The notes: generated by a model not told the origin, from the letters alone. DNA of 46,716 nt from Oscillospiraceae bacterium (GCA_031271865.1 JAISUW010000061.1:1-46716); one strand, 5' to 3'; counted from the first letter of the stretch, positions 1 to 8,932 are shown. A program made the numbers and translations.

Positions 1-51
1 AACAAGAAATCCCAACGGGCGGCGGGTTACGCGTAGCGGGTGGGTGGGGTG

Positions 52-92
52 GGGGCTTCGCGAAGCCCCTGGTGGGCGGTTCGCGAACCGCC
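52..92. repeat. Pair of TCGCGA-centred palindromes
   Basis: Two perfect 18-nt palindromes lie side by side: GGGGCTTCGCGAAGCCCC at 52-69 and GGCGGTTCGCGAACCGCC at 75-92. Both share the core TCGCGA, but the arms differ while staying self-complementary. The same elements recur near 6379-6607, 21326-21473 and 34916-34953. Bases 1-349 contain no supportable gene. Besides this pair they hold an ACGCGT fragment near 29-36 and the promoter of the operon starting at 350. Confidence 0.85.
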
Positions 93-283
93 TCAGTCCA
101 ACTGCTCGGCAGCAGGGACAGATTCGGTTTCATTTTCAAGCAGAATGCCCTCCCATCGGGATATACATTTTCAAGACTTGGCGCTTATGTATAATTATAC
201 GTTTTCCGGAGCTGTTTGTCAAGAACTGCCTAACGAACGGTTAAGAAAAAGCGCTGCGCACTTGTTTTTCATAAGCCGCTGAC

Positions 284-312
284 TTGACAAATGCGTAAGC
301 ACATGGTATAAT
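284..312 (+). promoter_or_regulatory. Consensus sigma-A promoter of the Lgt-like/rSAM/GT operon
   Basis: TTGACA at 284-289 and TATAAT at 307-312 are separated by exactly 17 bases, a full consensus match. The predicted transcript starts near 319. This excludes the ATG at 311 as a start codon, because it lies inside the -10 box, and supports the ATG at 350. Confidence 0.9.
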
Positions 313-349
313 GGTAATAAGCAAGCTTGGAAAGGAGTGTTCCCGGACA

Positions 350-1549
350 ATGCCAGGATGGATCAGTTCAGTTGCATGGTTAGAAACGGTAAAGGAAAGT
401 ATTGGTTCCGGCTCGGATTTTATGCTGGTTGTAACTTTTATTGTTTCGGCTACGGTGTTCTTCTTTGCCGTGCGTTCGCGCCGGATGAATACAAGACTCC
501 AAGCGCCGCCGACGCATCGGCCGGTCATGGATTTTCTGAAACTGCACCTACCCTCGGCCGCGCAAAACCTAAGCGAGCACAACGGCAAACCGCAGTACTA
601 CAATGCCATAGCTTTGGTCAAGGAGAGAGAAAAAACCGCCTCGCAGGGCAAACCGCTTTCTCCCGCGCAGGCGGAGTTGTATCTGCTGCGCCGGAATGCT
701 GTTCTTTTTATTGCTTGGGCAACATTAGCGGTCGAAAGGTGGGTAACGAAACCTGCCGTGCGGAAACTTCGCCTCCTGCCCGCGGAGGATAACCGGCAGC
801 GTGCGAATGTTTTGTTGGCGGTGCTGGTTTGTGTGTGCGGGTCTATCGTTGTGGCTGCGTATAATCAATCCGCTTTCGTCATGAGATTGGGAACAGCCCG
901 CGGATCAGAAGAAGTCATGACATGGGCGCTCTGGAGCGGTTTTTTAGGTACAATTGGAATCGCACTCTTTACGATTGTCCCATTTCTTCTAGTAAAGAAA
1001 AACCGGTTGCTGTATTTTGACATTGCCGGGGCATACATGGTACTCATGATGTCCTTTTTCAAGTTTTTCATTTGTGCAGACCAAGGCTGCTGCCAAGGCA
1101 TCCCATGGGAGGGCGGCGTTTACAACGAAATGGTAAAGGCTGAGGTTTTCCCCATACAGGTTGTTGAGGGCTTCGCATGGCTGCTGGGGTTTATGATTTG
1201 TGTTGCGGTGATGCTCTCCCGCAAGTACAAACCGGGCACGGGGTGTGCTGTTGCTGCTTGCAGCTACGCAATTCCGCGCTTCTTCAGCGACAATTACCGC
1301 TACCGGACCGGATCTTATCATACCGCAGAAACCCACGGCATCTTCGGGCTCTCCATTGTGCAGAATGTCTGTATCATAGCCGTACTGCTAAGCATCGCTT
1401 GGCTGCTGCTTTTGCCTGTGGAAAAGAAAATCCTCGACCGCATCCGTGATGACCTGGCAGGCGCTGCCAAGAAAACCCTGTGGCGCTTTGCCACATACCC
1501 CGAGCGGAAATACCCGGAGCTGAAACCCCTGCGGAGGACAGTAAAGTGA
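350..1549 (+). CDS. Lgt-like polytopic membrane protein
   Basis: This 399-residue protein has several hydrophobic segments and a C-terminal half resembling prolipoprotein diacylglyceryl transferase (Lgt). A block reading FFICADQGCCQG is followed by FPIQVVEG and then by an IPRFFSDNYR segment. This matches the order of the Lgt blocks (glycine/cysteine loop, P-[VI]-Q-x-x-E, R-F-x-x-[ED]-x-x-R). The N-terminus has one hydrophobic segment and then a soluble stretch of roughly 90 residues unlike classical Lgt. The start is ATG 350, with AAAGGAG about 12 bases upstream. It is the first gene of an operon and overlaps the next gene by 4 bases. True Lgt activity is uncertain; a related lipid-transfer reaction is an inference from the family. 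The neighbours suggest an envelope lipid or glycolipid role. Confidence 0.65.
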   Translation: MPGWISSVAWLETVKESIGSGSDFMLVVTFIVSATVFFFAVRSRRMNTRLQAPPTHRPVMDFLKLHLPSAAQNLSEHNGKPQYYNAIALVKEREKTASQGKPLSPAQAELYLLRRNAVLFIAWATLAVERWVTKPAVRKLRLLPAEDNRQRANVLLAVLVCVCGSIVVAAYNQSAFVMRLGTARGSEEVMTWALWSGFLGTIGIALFTIVPFLLVKKNRLLYFDIAGAYMVLMMSFFKFFICADQGCCQGIPWEGGVYNEMVKAEVFPIQVVEGFAWLLGFMICVAVMLSRKYKPGTGCAVAACSYAIPRFFSDNYRYRTGSYHTAETHGIFGLSIVQNVCIIAVLLSIAWLLLLPVEKKILDRIRDDLAGAAKKTLWRFATYPERKYPELKPLRRTVK

Positions 1550-3471
1550 AGCGTGTGTATCTCATCCAAGCCTCCCCTCTTTTTGGGAAGAACGACATCC
1601 ACCTGCCCTATGCGGTCGGGTGCCTAGCGGCGTATGCTTGGCAGAATCCAATCATTCAGGCGGAATACATTTTGGAGCCGTTCCAGATTCTGCGTACACC
1701 CATCCGGGAGGCAGCCGCCGCCATACAGGAGCCGTATCTGGTTGCTTTCTCCAACTACGTCTGGAACTATGAGTACCACAAAGCCCTCGCCGCTGCGGTG
1801 AAGCGTCTGCACCCGGCGTGTATCATCGTGTTCGGCGGGCACCAGATCCCGAATGACGGCGGGACGGTTTTGGAGGAACTGCCGTTTGCCGACATCCTGC
1901 TGCGCGGGGCGGGGGAAGTGTCGTTTGCCGAACTGCTCCTTGCCTTGCTCAGCGGTCGGCCGCTGTCCGAAGTGCCGGGATGCTCCTATCGCGGCACGGG
2001 GGCAGCGGTATTGCACACACCGCTGCAAGCCTATCCCTCCCAAGACTACCCCTCGCCCTATCTAAAGGGATACTTGGATGCTCTGTTTGATACCTACCCG
2101 GCGCTGAATTTCAGCATGACCCTGGAAACCAACCGCGGCTGCCCCTATCAGTGCAGCTATTGCGATTGGGGTACCGAGCGGCAGAAGCTTACGCGGTTTC
2201 CCATGGAGCGCATCCAAGCGGAGATAGACTGGGCGGCTGCGCACCGCATTTCGTTTGTCTTTTGCGCGGACGCCAACTTCGGCATCTTTCCCCGCGATGA
2301 GGAGATTGTGGATTACATCATCGCCTGCAAGTCGCGGTGCGGCTACCCGGAGAAGTTCAGTGTCTGCCTTGCCAAGGACAGCAGTGAAACGGTTCTGCAC
2401 ATCACCAAAAAACTCAACGACAGCGGTCTGACCAACGGAGCCGTGGTTTCTTTTCAAACGCTCAACCCGGAAGCCTTGCAGCGTATCTGCCGGAGCAATA
2501 TGCCGCTGAACAGCTATGCAGAGCTAATCTCCGCATATAATACCCAAGGCATACCGGTCTGCTCGGAGCTAATACTCGGTCTGCCGGGCGAGACTTTGGA
2601 CTCTTTCCGAAAAGGGATGGGGGCGCTGCTGTCCGCCGGACTGCGCGGACCGATAGAGGTGTACTCCTGCGAACTGCTGCCGAATTCCGAAATGGCGCAG
2701 CCTGACTACATTCGTCGGCACGGCATTCAAGCGGCTGAATTGCGGCAAATCCAGCGCCACAGCAGTCCCGGCGACATGGAGGAGATTCCGGAGAAATCTA
2801 CCATCCTATGCGCCACAAAAACAATGTCCGTCACCGATTGGGCGGAGGCTTTTGTGTTTGCCAATGCGGTGCAGGCATTCCATTGCTATGGGCTGATGAC
2901 GAATATCGCGGTATATATCCATTGGGAGCAAGGCGTTGCATATGAGGAGATGTACGGTAACCTGACAGAGGACGCCAAGTCGGCTCCCGGCACTTTGCTG
3001 CACGATTTGGTTGCTTTCTTAACAAAGCGGTATGCTGCTGTTGCAAAAGGCAAAGGGGAGTGCATGGTATGGCACGACCCTAAATTCGGCGAAATCTGCT
3101 GGCCGTTGGGGGAAGCTCTGTTCCTGCTTGCCGCTTTTGAAGCGGAGCGGTTTTACGCAGAGTTGCCGCAGTTTCTGCGCAGGTACAAATTGGATGAAGC
3201 CCTCCTGCAGGAGCTTATTCGCTACCAAGCGGCGAGCATCCATTTGCCCCAACCGCAAGCGGAGGAGGAAGTATATGCCTTCGCTTTTCCGGCATACTTC
3301 CGCTCCTTGCTGACCGGGAACGCAGTCCGACTTCTCAAAACACAAACAATTGTGCGGTACGAGCCGCGCAGCGAACAGCCGGCTTTGGCGGACTATGCCC
3401 GCGACTATCTGTGGTATGGGCGTAAGAGCAGCCGCTTGATACGAAAGGAATTGAACGTCTGTTATGCCTGA
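1546..3471 (+). CDS. B12-binding-domain radical SAM protein
   Basis: This is a 641-residue cytoplasmic protein. The first ~130 residues resemble a cobalamin-binding Rossmann domain, including VFGGHQIPN. They are followed by a radical SAM core with the cluster motif CPYQCSYC, which places Cys199, Cys203 and Cys206 on the [4Fe-4S] cluster. The C-terminal ~200 residues match nothing I recognise. Class B radical SAM enzymes of this type methylate unactivated carbon or phosphorus or do related chemistry; the substrate here is unknown. The start is GTG 1546 with GCGGAGGA at 1531-1538, and it overlaps the upstream stop as GTGA, so the two genes are probably translationally coupled. It overlaps the next gene by 8 bases. 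Confidence 0.8.
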   Translation: MKRVYLIQASPLFGKNDIHLPYAVGCLAAYAWQNPIIQAEYILEPFQILRTPIREAAAAIQEPYLVAFSNYVWNYEYHKALAAAVKRLHPACIIVFGGHQIPNDGGTVLEELPFADILLRGAGEVSFAELLLALLSGRPLSEVPGCSYRGTGAAVLHTPLQAYPSQDYPSPYLKGYLDALFDTYPALNFSMTLETNRGCPYQCSYCDWGTERQKLTRFPMERIQAEIDWAAAHRISFVFCADANFGIFPRDEEIVDYIIACKSRCGYPEKFSVCLAKDSSETVLHITKKLNDSGLTNGAVVSFQTLNPEALQRICRSNMPLNSYAELISAYNTQGIPVCSELILGLPGETLDSFRKGMGALLSAGLRGPIEVYSCELLPNSEMAQPDYIRRHGIQAAELRQIQRHSSPGDMEEIPEKSTILCATKTMSVTDWAEAFVFANAVQAFHCYGLMTNIAVYIHWEQGVAYEEMYGNLTEDAKSAPGTLLHDLVAFLTKRYAAVAKGKGECMVWHDPKFGEICWPLGEALFLLAAFEAERFYAELPQFLRRYKLDEALLQELIRYQAASIHLPQPQAEEEVYAFAFPAYFRSLLTGNAVRLLKTQTIVRYEPRSEQPALADYARDYLWYGRKSSRLIRKELNVCYA

Positions 3472-4210
3472 AATAAGACCATTTTCAAAAGCAGCTCTTG
3501 TTATTGGCTGCCATAATGAAACACGTTTGCTGGAAGAAACCGTTCTGGAGTTTGAGCAACATTGCTCACCGACGGATGTAGCGAGAATCCTGCTTTTTTT
3601 ATCGGACAGAGCATCGCCCGGTTGTCAGGAAACAGCAAAAAAGTTAGCCGCTTCGAATCTGCCTATTCCTGTTGTGATTTATCCGGAAATCGGCCGGCAT
3701 TTTGGGCAAGAGTTGCAGGAGTTGGTTACTGCGCAGACCGATTGCTCCCATGCCGTCTTCTGGACAGCCGACCGGGAGGCGGAACCAAAGCTTGGTGCGC
3801 ATATGATACAGTTGGCAAAAGAACACCCGGCGGCGGTTATCAATATCTCCTGCTATATGCCGGGCGGGTACCCGGATCCTGGCAAATCGAAGTTCATCCG
3901 TTTCCGCGATGCCGCTTTTGCCAAGATGGTGCGGATTCTATACCACTCGAAACAGACGGATCCGCTCCATCTGCTTTGTGTTTTTCCGGTAGAACCATAT
4001 ATACACTTTGATTTGCACGAACCATTCATGAGTTTTTGTATAGAACTCAATCTGCTCTTTGACCGGTCCGGTGCGCAAATCATCGAAGTGCCGCTGCGCC
4101 AACAGCCGCGCAAAGAGGGGAAGAGCAACCTCTCCCTGAAGGATCGCTTGCGATTCTTTGTTCCTGTGTTCCGTCTGCGGTTTCTGCCGAAGCGTAAGCT
4201 ATACAAATAG
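3464..4210 (+). CDS. GT2-like glycosyltransferase
   Basis: This 248-residue protein opens with a GT-A-type strand (ALVIGCHNETRLLEETV). At the position of the DxD motif it has WTADREAEP, comparable to the D-x-D-x-q-x-P block of dolichyl-phosphate-mannose-synthase-like GT2 enzymes. No membrane segments are evident. The C-terminus is basic (RLRFLPKRKLYK), which would suit membrane association. Its ATG lies inside the end of the radical SAM gene, an 8-base overlap, so it is the third member of the operon. A lipid-linked or membrane-surface acceptor is inferred from the Lgt-like partner. The metal-binding motif is not canonical, so activity is uncertain. Confidence 0.6.
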   Translation: MPEIRPFSKAALVIGCHNETRLLEETVLEFEQHCSPTDVARILLFLSDRASPGCQETAKKLAASNLPIPVVIYPEIGRHFGQELQELVTAQTDCSHAVFWTADREAEPKLGAHMIQLAKEHPAAVINISCYMPGGYPDPGKSKFIRFRDAAFAKMVRILYHSKQTDPLHLLCVFPVEPYIHFDLHEPFMSFCIELNLLFDRSGAQIIEVPLRQQPRKEGKSNLSLKDRLRFFVPVFRLRFLPKRKLYK

Positions 4211-4229
4211 CCGGACACAATCCCCGCAC

Positions 4230-4257
4230 CTGTTCACTGTTCACTGTCTGCTGCTTC
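4230..4257. repeat. Heptanucleotide tandem tract (CTGTTCA family)
   Basis: Four 7-base units run CTGTTCA, CTGTTCA, CTGTCTG, CTGCTTC. Read on the minus strand they supply the last codons and stop of the hydrolase gene ending at 4234, then continue downstream. The reverse complement is the CAGTGAA type also seen at 40401 and 43138. Confidence 0.75.
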
Positions 4258-6303
4258 CCCCATCGCCAACCGAAACGCACACTTCATCCGCTCATCCCAT
4301 GCCGGGAAGAGTCGGTTGCTTTCGCCGTCGGGCTGCACCAATGCTAAGATGAGCGCTATGGAGGCCGCTGTGCCGTGGTCTTGGTCGGGGGTGTAGTCGT
4401 AGTTCGGACCCCAGAATGCCGGGAAGGCGCAGTCTTTGTTCCACGTGCCGAAACGCTTGACGAGGATCTCCCACGTCTCTTCCGCCAAGCCTAAGAGGGC
4501 GGCTTGGGCGCCGTCTGTCTGCCAGCCGGGTTGCTGCTTCTCTATGCGGCGGCGGAATGTGCGCAGTGCAAGGGCGCAGTCGCCTTTGGTCAGCGTGTGG
4601 CGGAAGAAGGGGAAGACGGCATACAGCTCCGGGTTCTCGCAGTTGCGGCGGGTGCGGCCGTCACTGCTTGCGCGGAATGCATCTATCAGTATCTCTCCGT
4701 CCTTTTCCCGCAGGGGGAGGTCGGGGATGAGCGGCTGTATCTCTTGCACTAAGGCACGCAGTGCCTCTTCTTCGGCATCGTCGGGGCGCTGTGTGAGGGA
4801 CAGCACACCCTCGCAGACGGCCTGTAAGCCGCAGATGTCCGGCGTGTCATCGCAGCAGCTCTGGTAGGTCTCCAAGGAGGACACCGGGAAGAGGCGCAGC
4901 TTGCCGTCCCACACCTCAAAGTGCTGCCGGAAGAAAGTCAGGCAGAAAAAAACCAGCGGTACCAGTATCTCCGAGCGGAACACCTCATCCTTCGCGGCAT
5001 TATAAAACCAAAGCGCCATATAGGAAAGCTCCAGCATCCCGTTGTAGTGCCAGCGGACGTAGGGGTTCGCGTGCTGCTGCGGGATGGGCAGGCGGCCGTC
5101 CTCGCCTTTCCGATTGCTGTAGCCGGAGAACTCACAGTTGCGCTGTGTGCCGAAAGCAGATACGGTCTCAGGGATGTGGCAGCCCTTGTGCCCGAAATAC
5201 ACCAATGAGCGATATTCGCAGAGCGGGAGCATATCCTTATACATCTTAAAGAACGGATAGCATATCTCATAATCCCCGGCGAGCATGGCGTTCCAATACA
5301 CCAGTCTTGTATTCTGGAACCAGTACTCCGCGCCCCAGCGGCGGTAGTCGAAGTCGGGTTTGACGCTCGTGTGATCCGGTTCCATAGTGAAGATGGAGCC
5401 GTTGAACTTGATGGGCAAACGCCCGCGTCCGGCGCAGAGGTTCATATACCGCTGGAGGGTATACCCCCGCGCCACGGTGAACGCCTCCCGGGCGAGCTTT
5501 GGGTCGCCGCCGTCCGTCCACAGGTCTATGTAGCTTTTCTCCCATTGCGCTTTCCACCATGCGGCATGAGCGGGATAGTCCTCGCCTTTGTCTTTGTCGG
5601 CGATTGCCTTTATCTCATCCAGGTAGGTCTGCACGTCGGCGCACTGCACGCAGTGGCTGTACACATCCGCAGCGTTCATACGCCTTTGGCGTACCAATAC
5701 GCCGAACGTATTGTTCAACAGCGGATCTTCTTTTCCCGGGAAATCTTCCAAGTGCTGGTACCACATGGTGAAGTCATAGATGGACCGCTCGTTGCGGTGG
5801 TACTGCCCATAAGTGCGCTCGTCGGCCTTGTAGGATACATCCGCCGATACAATCTGCTCGAACTGCTCCGGCGGGATGTTGGAGCTGTTCTCGTTGTCGC
5901 CCGGCAGCAGGACGCGCTCCTCCTTGCGGTGGTTTATCAAATCCACCACAAAGCTGACATTCGCCCGTAAGCGGTACACCGGGTAGTTGGCATCCGCATA
6001 GACCTTCAGCCACTCCGCACCCGCCGACACAAGCAATGTGCCGTCCTCCAAGTGAAGCTGCACCGCGGGACTGTGTGCCCGGAACATCTCGCCCGGCAGA
6101 AAGCGCACCAAAAGATGCGCGGTCTTCAGAATCGTATGCATATCTGACAGCGCGTCAATCCGGCTCGTGAGGATATGCAATCCCTCCTCCGTGAGCCAGA
6201 CATTTGCACCCAGTTCGCCGTTGCCAATCGGCACGGAATCCATCGGCCCTTTGGCCAATCCATTGTAGGTGAAGTTGTACTTTTGGGGATAGTCTTTCCG
6301 CAT
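4234..6303 (-). CDS. DUF5703 / GH95-like (alpha/alpha)6 glycoside hydrolase
   Basis: This 689-residue protein has the N-terminal signature DSVPIGNGELGANVW of the DUF5703/GH95-like group (a beta-sandwich domain). An aromatic-rich helical region follows, including RWGAEYWFQNTR, WHYNGMLELS and FWGPNYDYTPDQDHG, typical of six-hairpin glycosidases. No signal peptide is visible, so it probably acts in the cytoplasm on imported oligosaccharide; fucose- or galactose-containing glycans would be typical of GH95, but the substrate is inference. The start is well supported by AAGGAGGG 8-9 bases upstream. It is transcribed alone from the promoter at 6334-6362 and converges on the glycosyltransferase operon. 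Its stop codon lies in a heptamer repeat. Confidence 0.65.
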   Translation of the reverse strand: MRKDYPQKYNFTYNGLAKGPMDSVPIGNGELGANVWLTEEGLHILTSRIDALSDMHTILKTAHLLVRFLPGEMFRAHSPAVQLHLEDGTLLVSAGAEWLKVYADANYPVYRLRANVSFVVDLINHRKEERVLLPGDNENSSNIPPEQFEQIVSADVSYKADERTYGQYHRNERSIYDFTMWYQHLEDFPGKEDPLLNNTFGVLVRQRRMNAADVYSHCVQCADVQTYLDEIKAIADKDKGEDYPAHAAWWKAQWEKSYIDLWTDGGDPKLAREAFTVARGYTLQRYMNLCAGRGRLPIKFNGSIFTMEPDHTSVKPDFDYRRWGAEYWFQNTRLVYWNAMLAGDYEICYPFFKMYKDMLPLCEYRSLVYFGHKGCHIPETVSAFGTQRNCEFSGYSNRKGEDGRLPIPQQHANPYVRWHYNGMLELSYMALWFYNAAKDEVFRSEILVPLVFFCLTFFRQHFEVWDGKLRLFPVSSLETYQSCCDDTPDICGLQAVCEGVLSLTQRPDDAEEEALRALVQEIQPLIPDLPLREKDGEILIDAFRASSDGRTRRNCENPELYAVFPFFRHTLTKGDCALALRTFRRRIEKQQPGWQTDGAQAALLGLAEETWEILVKRFGTWNKDCAFPAFWGPNYDYTPDQDHGTAASIALILALVQPDGESNRLFPAWDERMKCAFRLAMGEAADSEQ

Positions 6304-6333
6304 GGCTGTTCCCTCCTTTTCTGACTACCGATT

Positions 6334-6362
6334 ATTATACACCAAAGTTGCGGATAATGCAA
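6334..6362 (-). promoter_or_regulatory. Promoter of the GH95-like gene
   Basis: On the minus strand, TTGCAT (6357-6362) and TATAAT (6334-6339) are spaced by 17 bases. The leader to the ATG at 6303 is about 25 bases and contains the AAGGAGGG ribosome binding site. Confidence 0.85.
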
Positions 6363-6378
6363 GTGTCGGCGGCGGCGT

Positions 6379-6607
6379 GGGGGCTTCGCGACGCCCCCGG
6401 CGGTTCGCGAACCGCCGAATCTGCTGGCTACGCGTAAAAAGTTGCCTGAAAGGATGACCGATTACGCGTAGCCGGCGGCGGCATCGGGGCTTCGCGAAGC
6501 CCCCCGCGGTTCGCGAACCGCCATCCGCCCATTACGCGTAACAAGTCATATAAAAGAACCGCCGGCTACGCGTAGCCGGCGGCGGCATCGGGGCTTCGCG
6601 AAGCCCC
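6379..6607. repeat. Cluster of TCGCGA and ACGCGT palindromes
   Basis: This occupies most of the 321-base space between the GH95-like gene and the secreted-protein gene, which holds no gene. Elements in order: an imperfect TCGCGA palindrome at 6379-6398; GGCGGTTCGCGAACCGCC at 6399-6416; inverted 12-mers GGCTACGCGTAA/TTACGCGTAGCC at 6426-6437 and 6462-6473; GGGGCTTCGCGAAGCCCC at 6486-6503; GCGGTTCGCGAACCGC at 6506-6521; TTACGCGTAA at 6532-6541; the 20-nt palindrome GCCGGCTACGCGTAGCCGGC at 6561-6580; and GGGGCTTCGCGAAGCCCC at 6590-6607. The last lies 17 bases past the stop of the minus-strand gene and could form a transcript-end hairpin. Confidence 0.85.
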
Positions 6608-6624
6608 GCCCTATAGACGAAAGA

Positions 6625-7314
6625 TTACGCAAGGAGAAGCGCCAAGAGGCCATCCAGGAAATTCACGGCAACCTGCGGGGCATCGGCGCCAACTTGGCTG
6701 CGGAGGGCAGCGAGGTAAGTGCTGCCGTAGTTAACAAGGATGTCCACAGCAAGCCAGCCCAGGAAGAAGCTCGCGCTGTCAAGGATAAGGGTAGCCCACC
6801 AAGAGAAGTTGTTGGAGTAGGTTTCCTGCAGGATGTCTTTGATGTCGTTGTCGGCCTTAAAGGCAGCCGGGTCGGCGAGGAGCTGGTTGATTTCTCCGTT
6901 GATGAGGGCGACACCTGCTGCGGAGAGACCGCCGTTTTGGAGGTCAACGTAGGGATACAGCTCTGTCGGCAGCGGATTGGAGGGATTGAGCACCTTGCCG
7001 GATTTGAGGAAGAGCGCGGAGCCCAAGAGACCGCCGGTCATTTGGTCAAGGTAGATGGTACCAACACCGAGGAGGACGGCTTTCGCCGCGACGAGAACGG
7101 TATCACTGAGGGCTTGCTTGACGATTCTGCGCTGGGAGGCCGAGAGGTTGCCGAGGCTGTCGGTAACGCTCTGCATTTCTGCGACGATAGCCTGCTCGTC
7201 GCCGGAGAGGAAGTTGTTGATGTCAAAGGCGGATGCGTTCACGGAGAACACGCAGGAGAGGGTGCCGAACACGAGGGCAACGGCGAGGATGGCGCTGAGG
7301 ATACGTTTGCTCAT
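6625..7314 (-). CDS. Secreted protein of unknown function
   Basis: I do not recognise this 229-residue protein. It begins with a clear Sec signal peptide (MSKRILSAILAVALVFG, likely cleaved after VNASA around residue 29). The mature part has two long, moderately hydrophobic helical stretches, one near TVLVAAKAVLLGVGTIYL and one near WWATLILDSASFFLGWLAVDIL. It ends in a very hydrophobic tail (LLALLLA). This could be a membrane-active or membrane-anchored peptide-like protein. The start is supported by GGAGG 10 bases upstream. A TATAAT box lies on the minus strand at 7363-7368, but no good -35 is visible, so expression may need an activator. It is transcribed alone. Confidence 0.7.
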   Translation of the reverse strand: MSKRILSAILAVALVFGTLSCVFSVNASAFDINNFLSGDEQAIVAEMQSVTDSLGNLSASQRRIVKQALSDTVLVAAKAVLLGVGTIYLDQMTGGLLGSALFLKSGKVLNPSNPLPTELYPYVDLQNGGLSAAGVALINGEINQLLADPAAFKADNDIKDILQETYSNNFSWWATLILDSASFFLGWLAVDILVNYGSTYLAALRSQVGADAPQVAVNFLDGLLALLLA

Positions 7315-7514
7315 AATTTGAATTCCTCCGGATATTTAATAGTCCCAATCAGGAGTGTAATAATTATAACATATATTTGCTATCGTGTACATATAAAGAT
7401 TCTGTTTTTTCATGAAATGCACACAAAACAAATGGGAAATATACATCATCCGAATTATAATTTGCTGTACGAATCCGATGCGCACCGCCCGACAGAAAAT
7501 TCACAAAGAACAGC

Positions 7515-7543
7515 TTGCATTATTCCCGCCGTTTTGCTATAAT
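7515..7543 (+). promoter_or_regulatory. Promoter of the GHL10-family gene
   Basis: TTGCAT at 7515-7520, a 17-base spacer and TATAAT at 7538-7543, with an extended -10 TG at 7535-7536. The predicted transcript starts near 7550. The leader is therefore very short and the coding start must be 7563 or 7569, not an upstream ATG. Confidence 0.85.
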
Positions 7544-7568
7544 GTGTAGAATGAAACGGAGGATGGCT

Positions 7569-8810
7569 ATGCGGCGGAAAGTGGTTTGCTTCTTGATACC
7601 TTTGTTGCTGTTGGGGGCGGCTGTGGTTGTCCTGCGCCCGAAAGAAGCGGCCGAAACAAGCGCCCCGCCTGCTGTCACCTCGGCCGAAACGCAGGACACT
7701 GCCGCCAAGGCAAACTTAAACCCTGTACGCGCTGTCTGGCTCTCCTATGTGGATCTGAAGCAACCTGCGCCCGGCATTTCGGGGAAAGCATTCAAAGAGA
7801 AGTACGAGGCAGCCTTTGTGCGCATGGCCGCAATGGGTTTGACGGATGTGTTCATTCAGGTGCGGCCGTTCAGCGATGCCATATACCCTTCCAAACTGGC
7901 GCCGTGGTCGCACATTCTGACCGGGACGCAAGGCAAAGACCCGGGCTATGACCCGCTGGCCATTCTTGTGGATGCGGGGCACAAGAACGGCTTGGCTGTC
8001 CATGCGTGGCTGAACCCTTTCCGCATCTGGTTGGCGGAGAAAGACAAACTGGCACTCTCCAATCCCGCCTTGGAGCATCTGGCGAAGAAAGATGCCTATG
8101 TCCGTGAGGCGGCAGGCGGTTACTACTGGAACCCGGCGCTACCCGCCGTCCATACCATGATATATGATACCGTGGAGGAAATCCTCAAGGGATACGCCGT
8201 GGACGGGATACACATTGACGACTATTTCTATCCTACAACCGATGCCGCGTTTGACAAACCCGAGTATGAGGCATACAAGAAGTCCGGCGGAACACTTTCC
8301 CTTGCGGACTGGCGGCGGTCGGTGGTGGACAGCTTTGTGTCCGGCTTATACAACCGCACGAAGGCCGCCAAACCCGGTGCCATTGTGAGCATCAGCCCTG
8401 CGGCAAACATAGAAAAGAACCGCACGGAGATGTATGCGGATGTCGCGGTCTGGGCGGCGACACCGGGCTACTGCGACTGGCTGATACCGCAGCTGTACTT
8501 CGGATTCGAGCATCCGACTTTTCCATTTGCCAAGACAGCCAAGGCGTGGGCGGCGCTGCCGCAGCACAGCGGTTTGCGGCTCATAGCGGGTTTAGCGCCC
8601 TACAAAGCGGGGGTCGGCGACCCGAATGCAGGGGAAGCCGCCGACGAGTGGCAGAAGCACCAAGACATCCTCGGTCGGCAGGCGCAGGAGATACAGAAGC
8701 TGCGCACCTATCAGGGTTTTGCGCTCTACAGCTATGCCTCGGTCTGCGGGGAAAACCTGACCGCCGCCCAAAGCGCAGAGATGGAAAACCTGGAGAATGC
8801 GCTAAGGTAA
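7569..8810 (+). CDS. Family 10-like (GHL10, DUF187) glycosidase, membrane-anchored
   Basis: This 413-residue protein begins with a basic N-terminus and one hydrophobic segment (VVCFLIPLLLLGAAVVVL), a signal anchor or signal peptide. A Ser/Ala/Thr-rich linker leads to a TIM-barrel domain of the YngK/GHL10 type. Hallmarks in order are RAVWLSYVDL, DVFIQVRPFSDAIYPS, HAWLNPFRI and DGIHIDDYFYP. The last carries the acidic residues typical of this family. The likely role is extracellular glycan processing near the cell wall, supported by the amidase gene downstream. The start at 7569 uses GGAGG at 7558-7562 with 6-base spacing; ATG 7563 is an alternative. Its stop is followed at once by a heptamer repeat tract. 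Confidence 0.8.
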   Translation: MRRKVVCFLIPLLLLGAAVVVLRPKEAAETSAPPAVTSAETQDTAAKANLNPVRAVWLSYVDLKQPAPGISGKAFKEKYEAAFVRMAAMGLTDVFIQVRPFSDAIYPSKLAPWSHILTGTQGKDPGYDPLAILVDAGHKNGLAVHAWLNPFRIWLAEKDKLALSNPALEHLAKKDAYVREAAGGYYWNPALPAVHTMIYDTVEEILKGYAVDGIHIDDYFYPTTDAAFDKPEYEAYKKSGGTLSLADWRRSVVDSFVSGLYNRTKAAKPGAIVSISPAANIEKNRTEMYADVAVWAATPGYCDWLIPQLYFGFEHPTFPFAKTAKAWAALPQHSGLRLIAGLAPYKAGVGDPNAGEAADEWQKHQDILGRQAQEIQKLRTYQGFALYSYASVCGENLTAAQSAEMENLENALR

Positions 8811-8859
8811 CAAGAGGCAGGACGCAAGATACAAGAAGCAGGAAGCAAGAAGCAAGAAT
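8811..8859. repeat. Heptanucleotide tandem tract (CAAGAAG family), first copy
   Basis: Seven perfect heptads start on the base after the stop codon: CAAGAGG, CAGGACG, CAAGATA, CAAGAAG, CAGGAAG, CAAGAAG, CAAGAAT. Each begins CA[AG]GA. Unit length is strictly 7 with no indels. Confidence 0.9.
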
Positions 8860-8932
8860 TCCACATCCCACCTTGTCAAATTCACGATTGTTCAAGCATA
8901 ATACGCCGGCGTTATCGTCAATATGCACAAAA

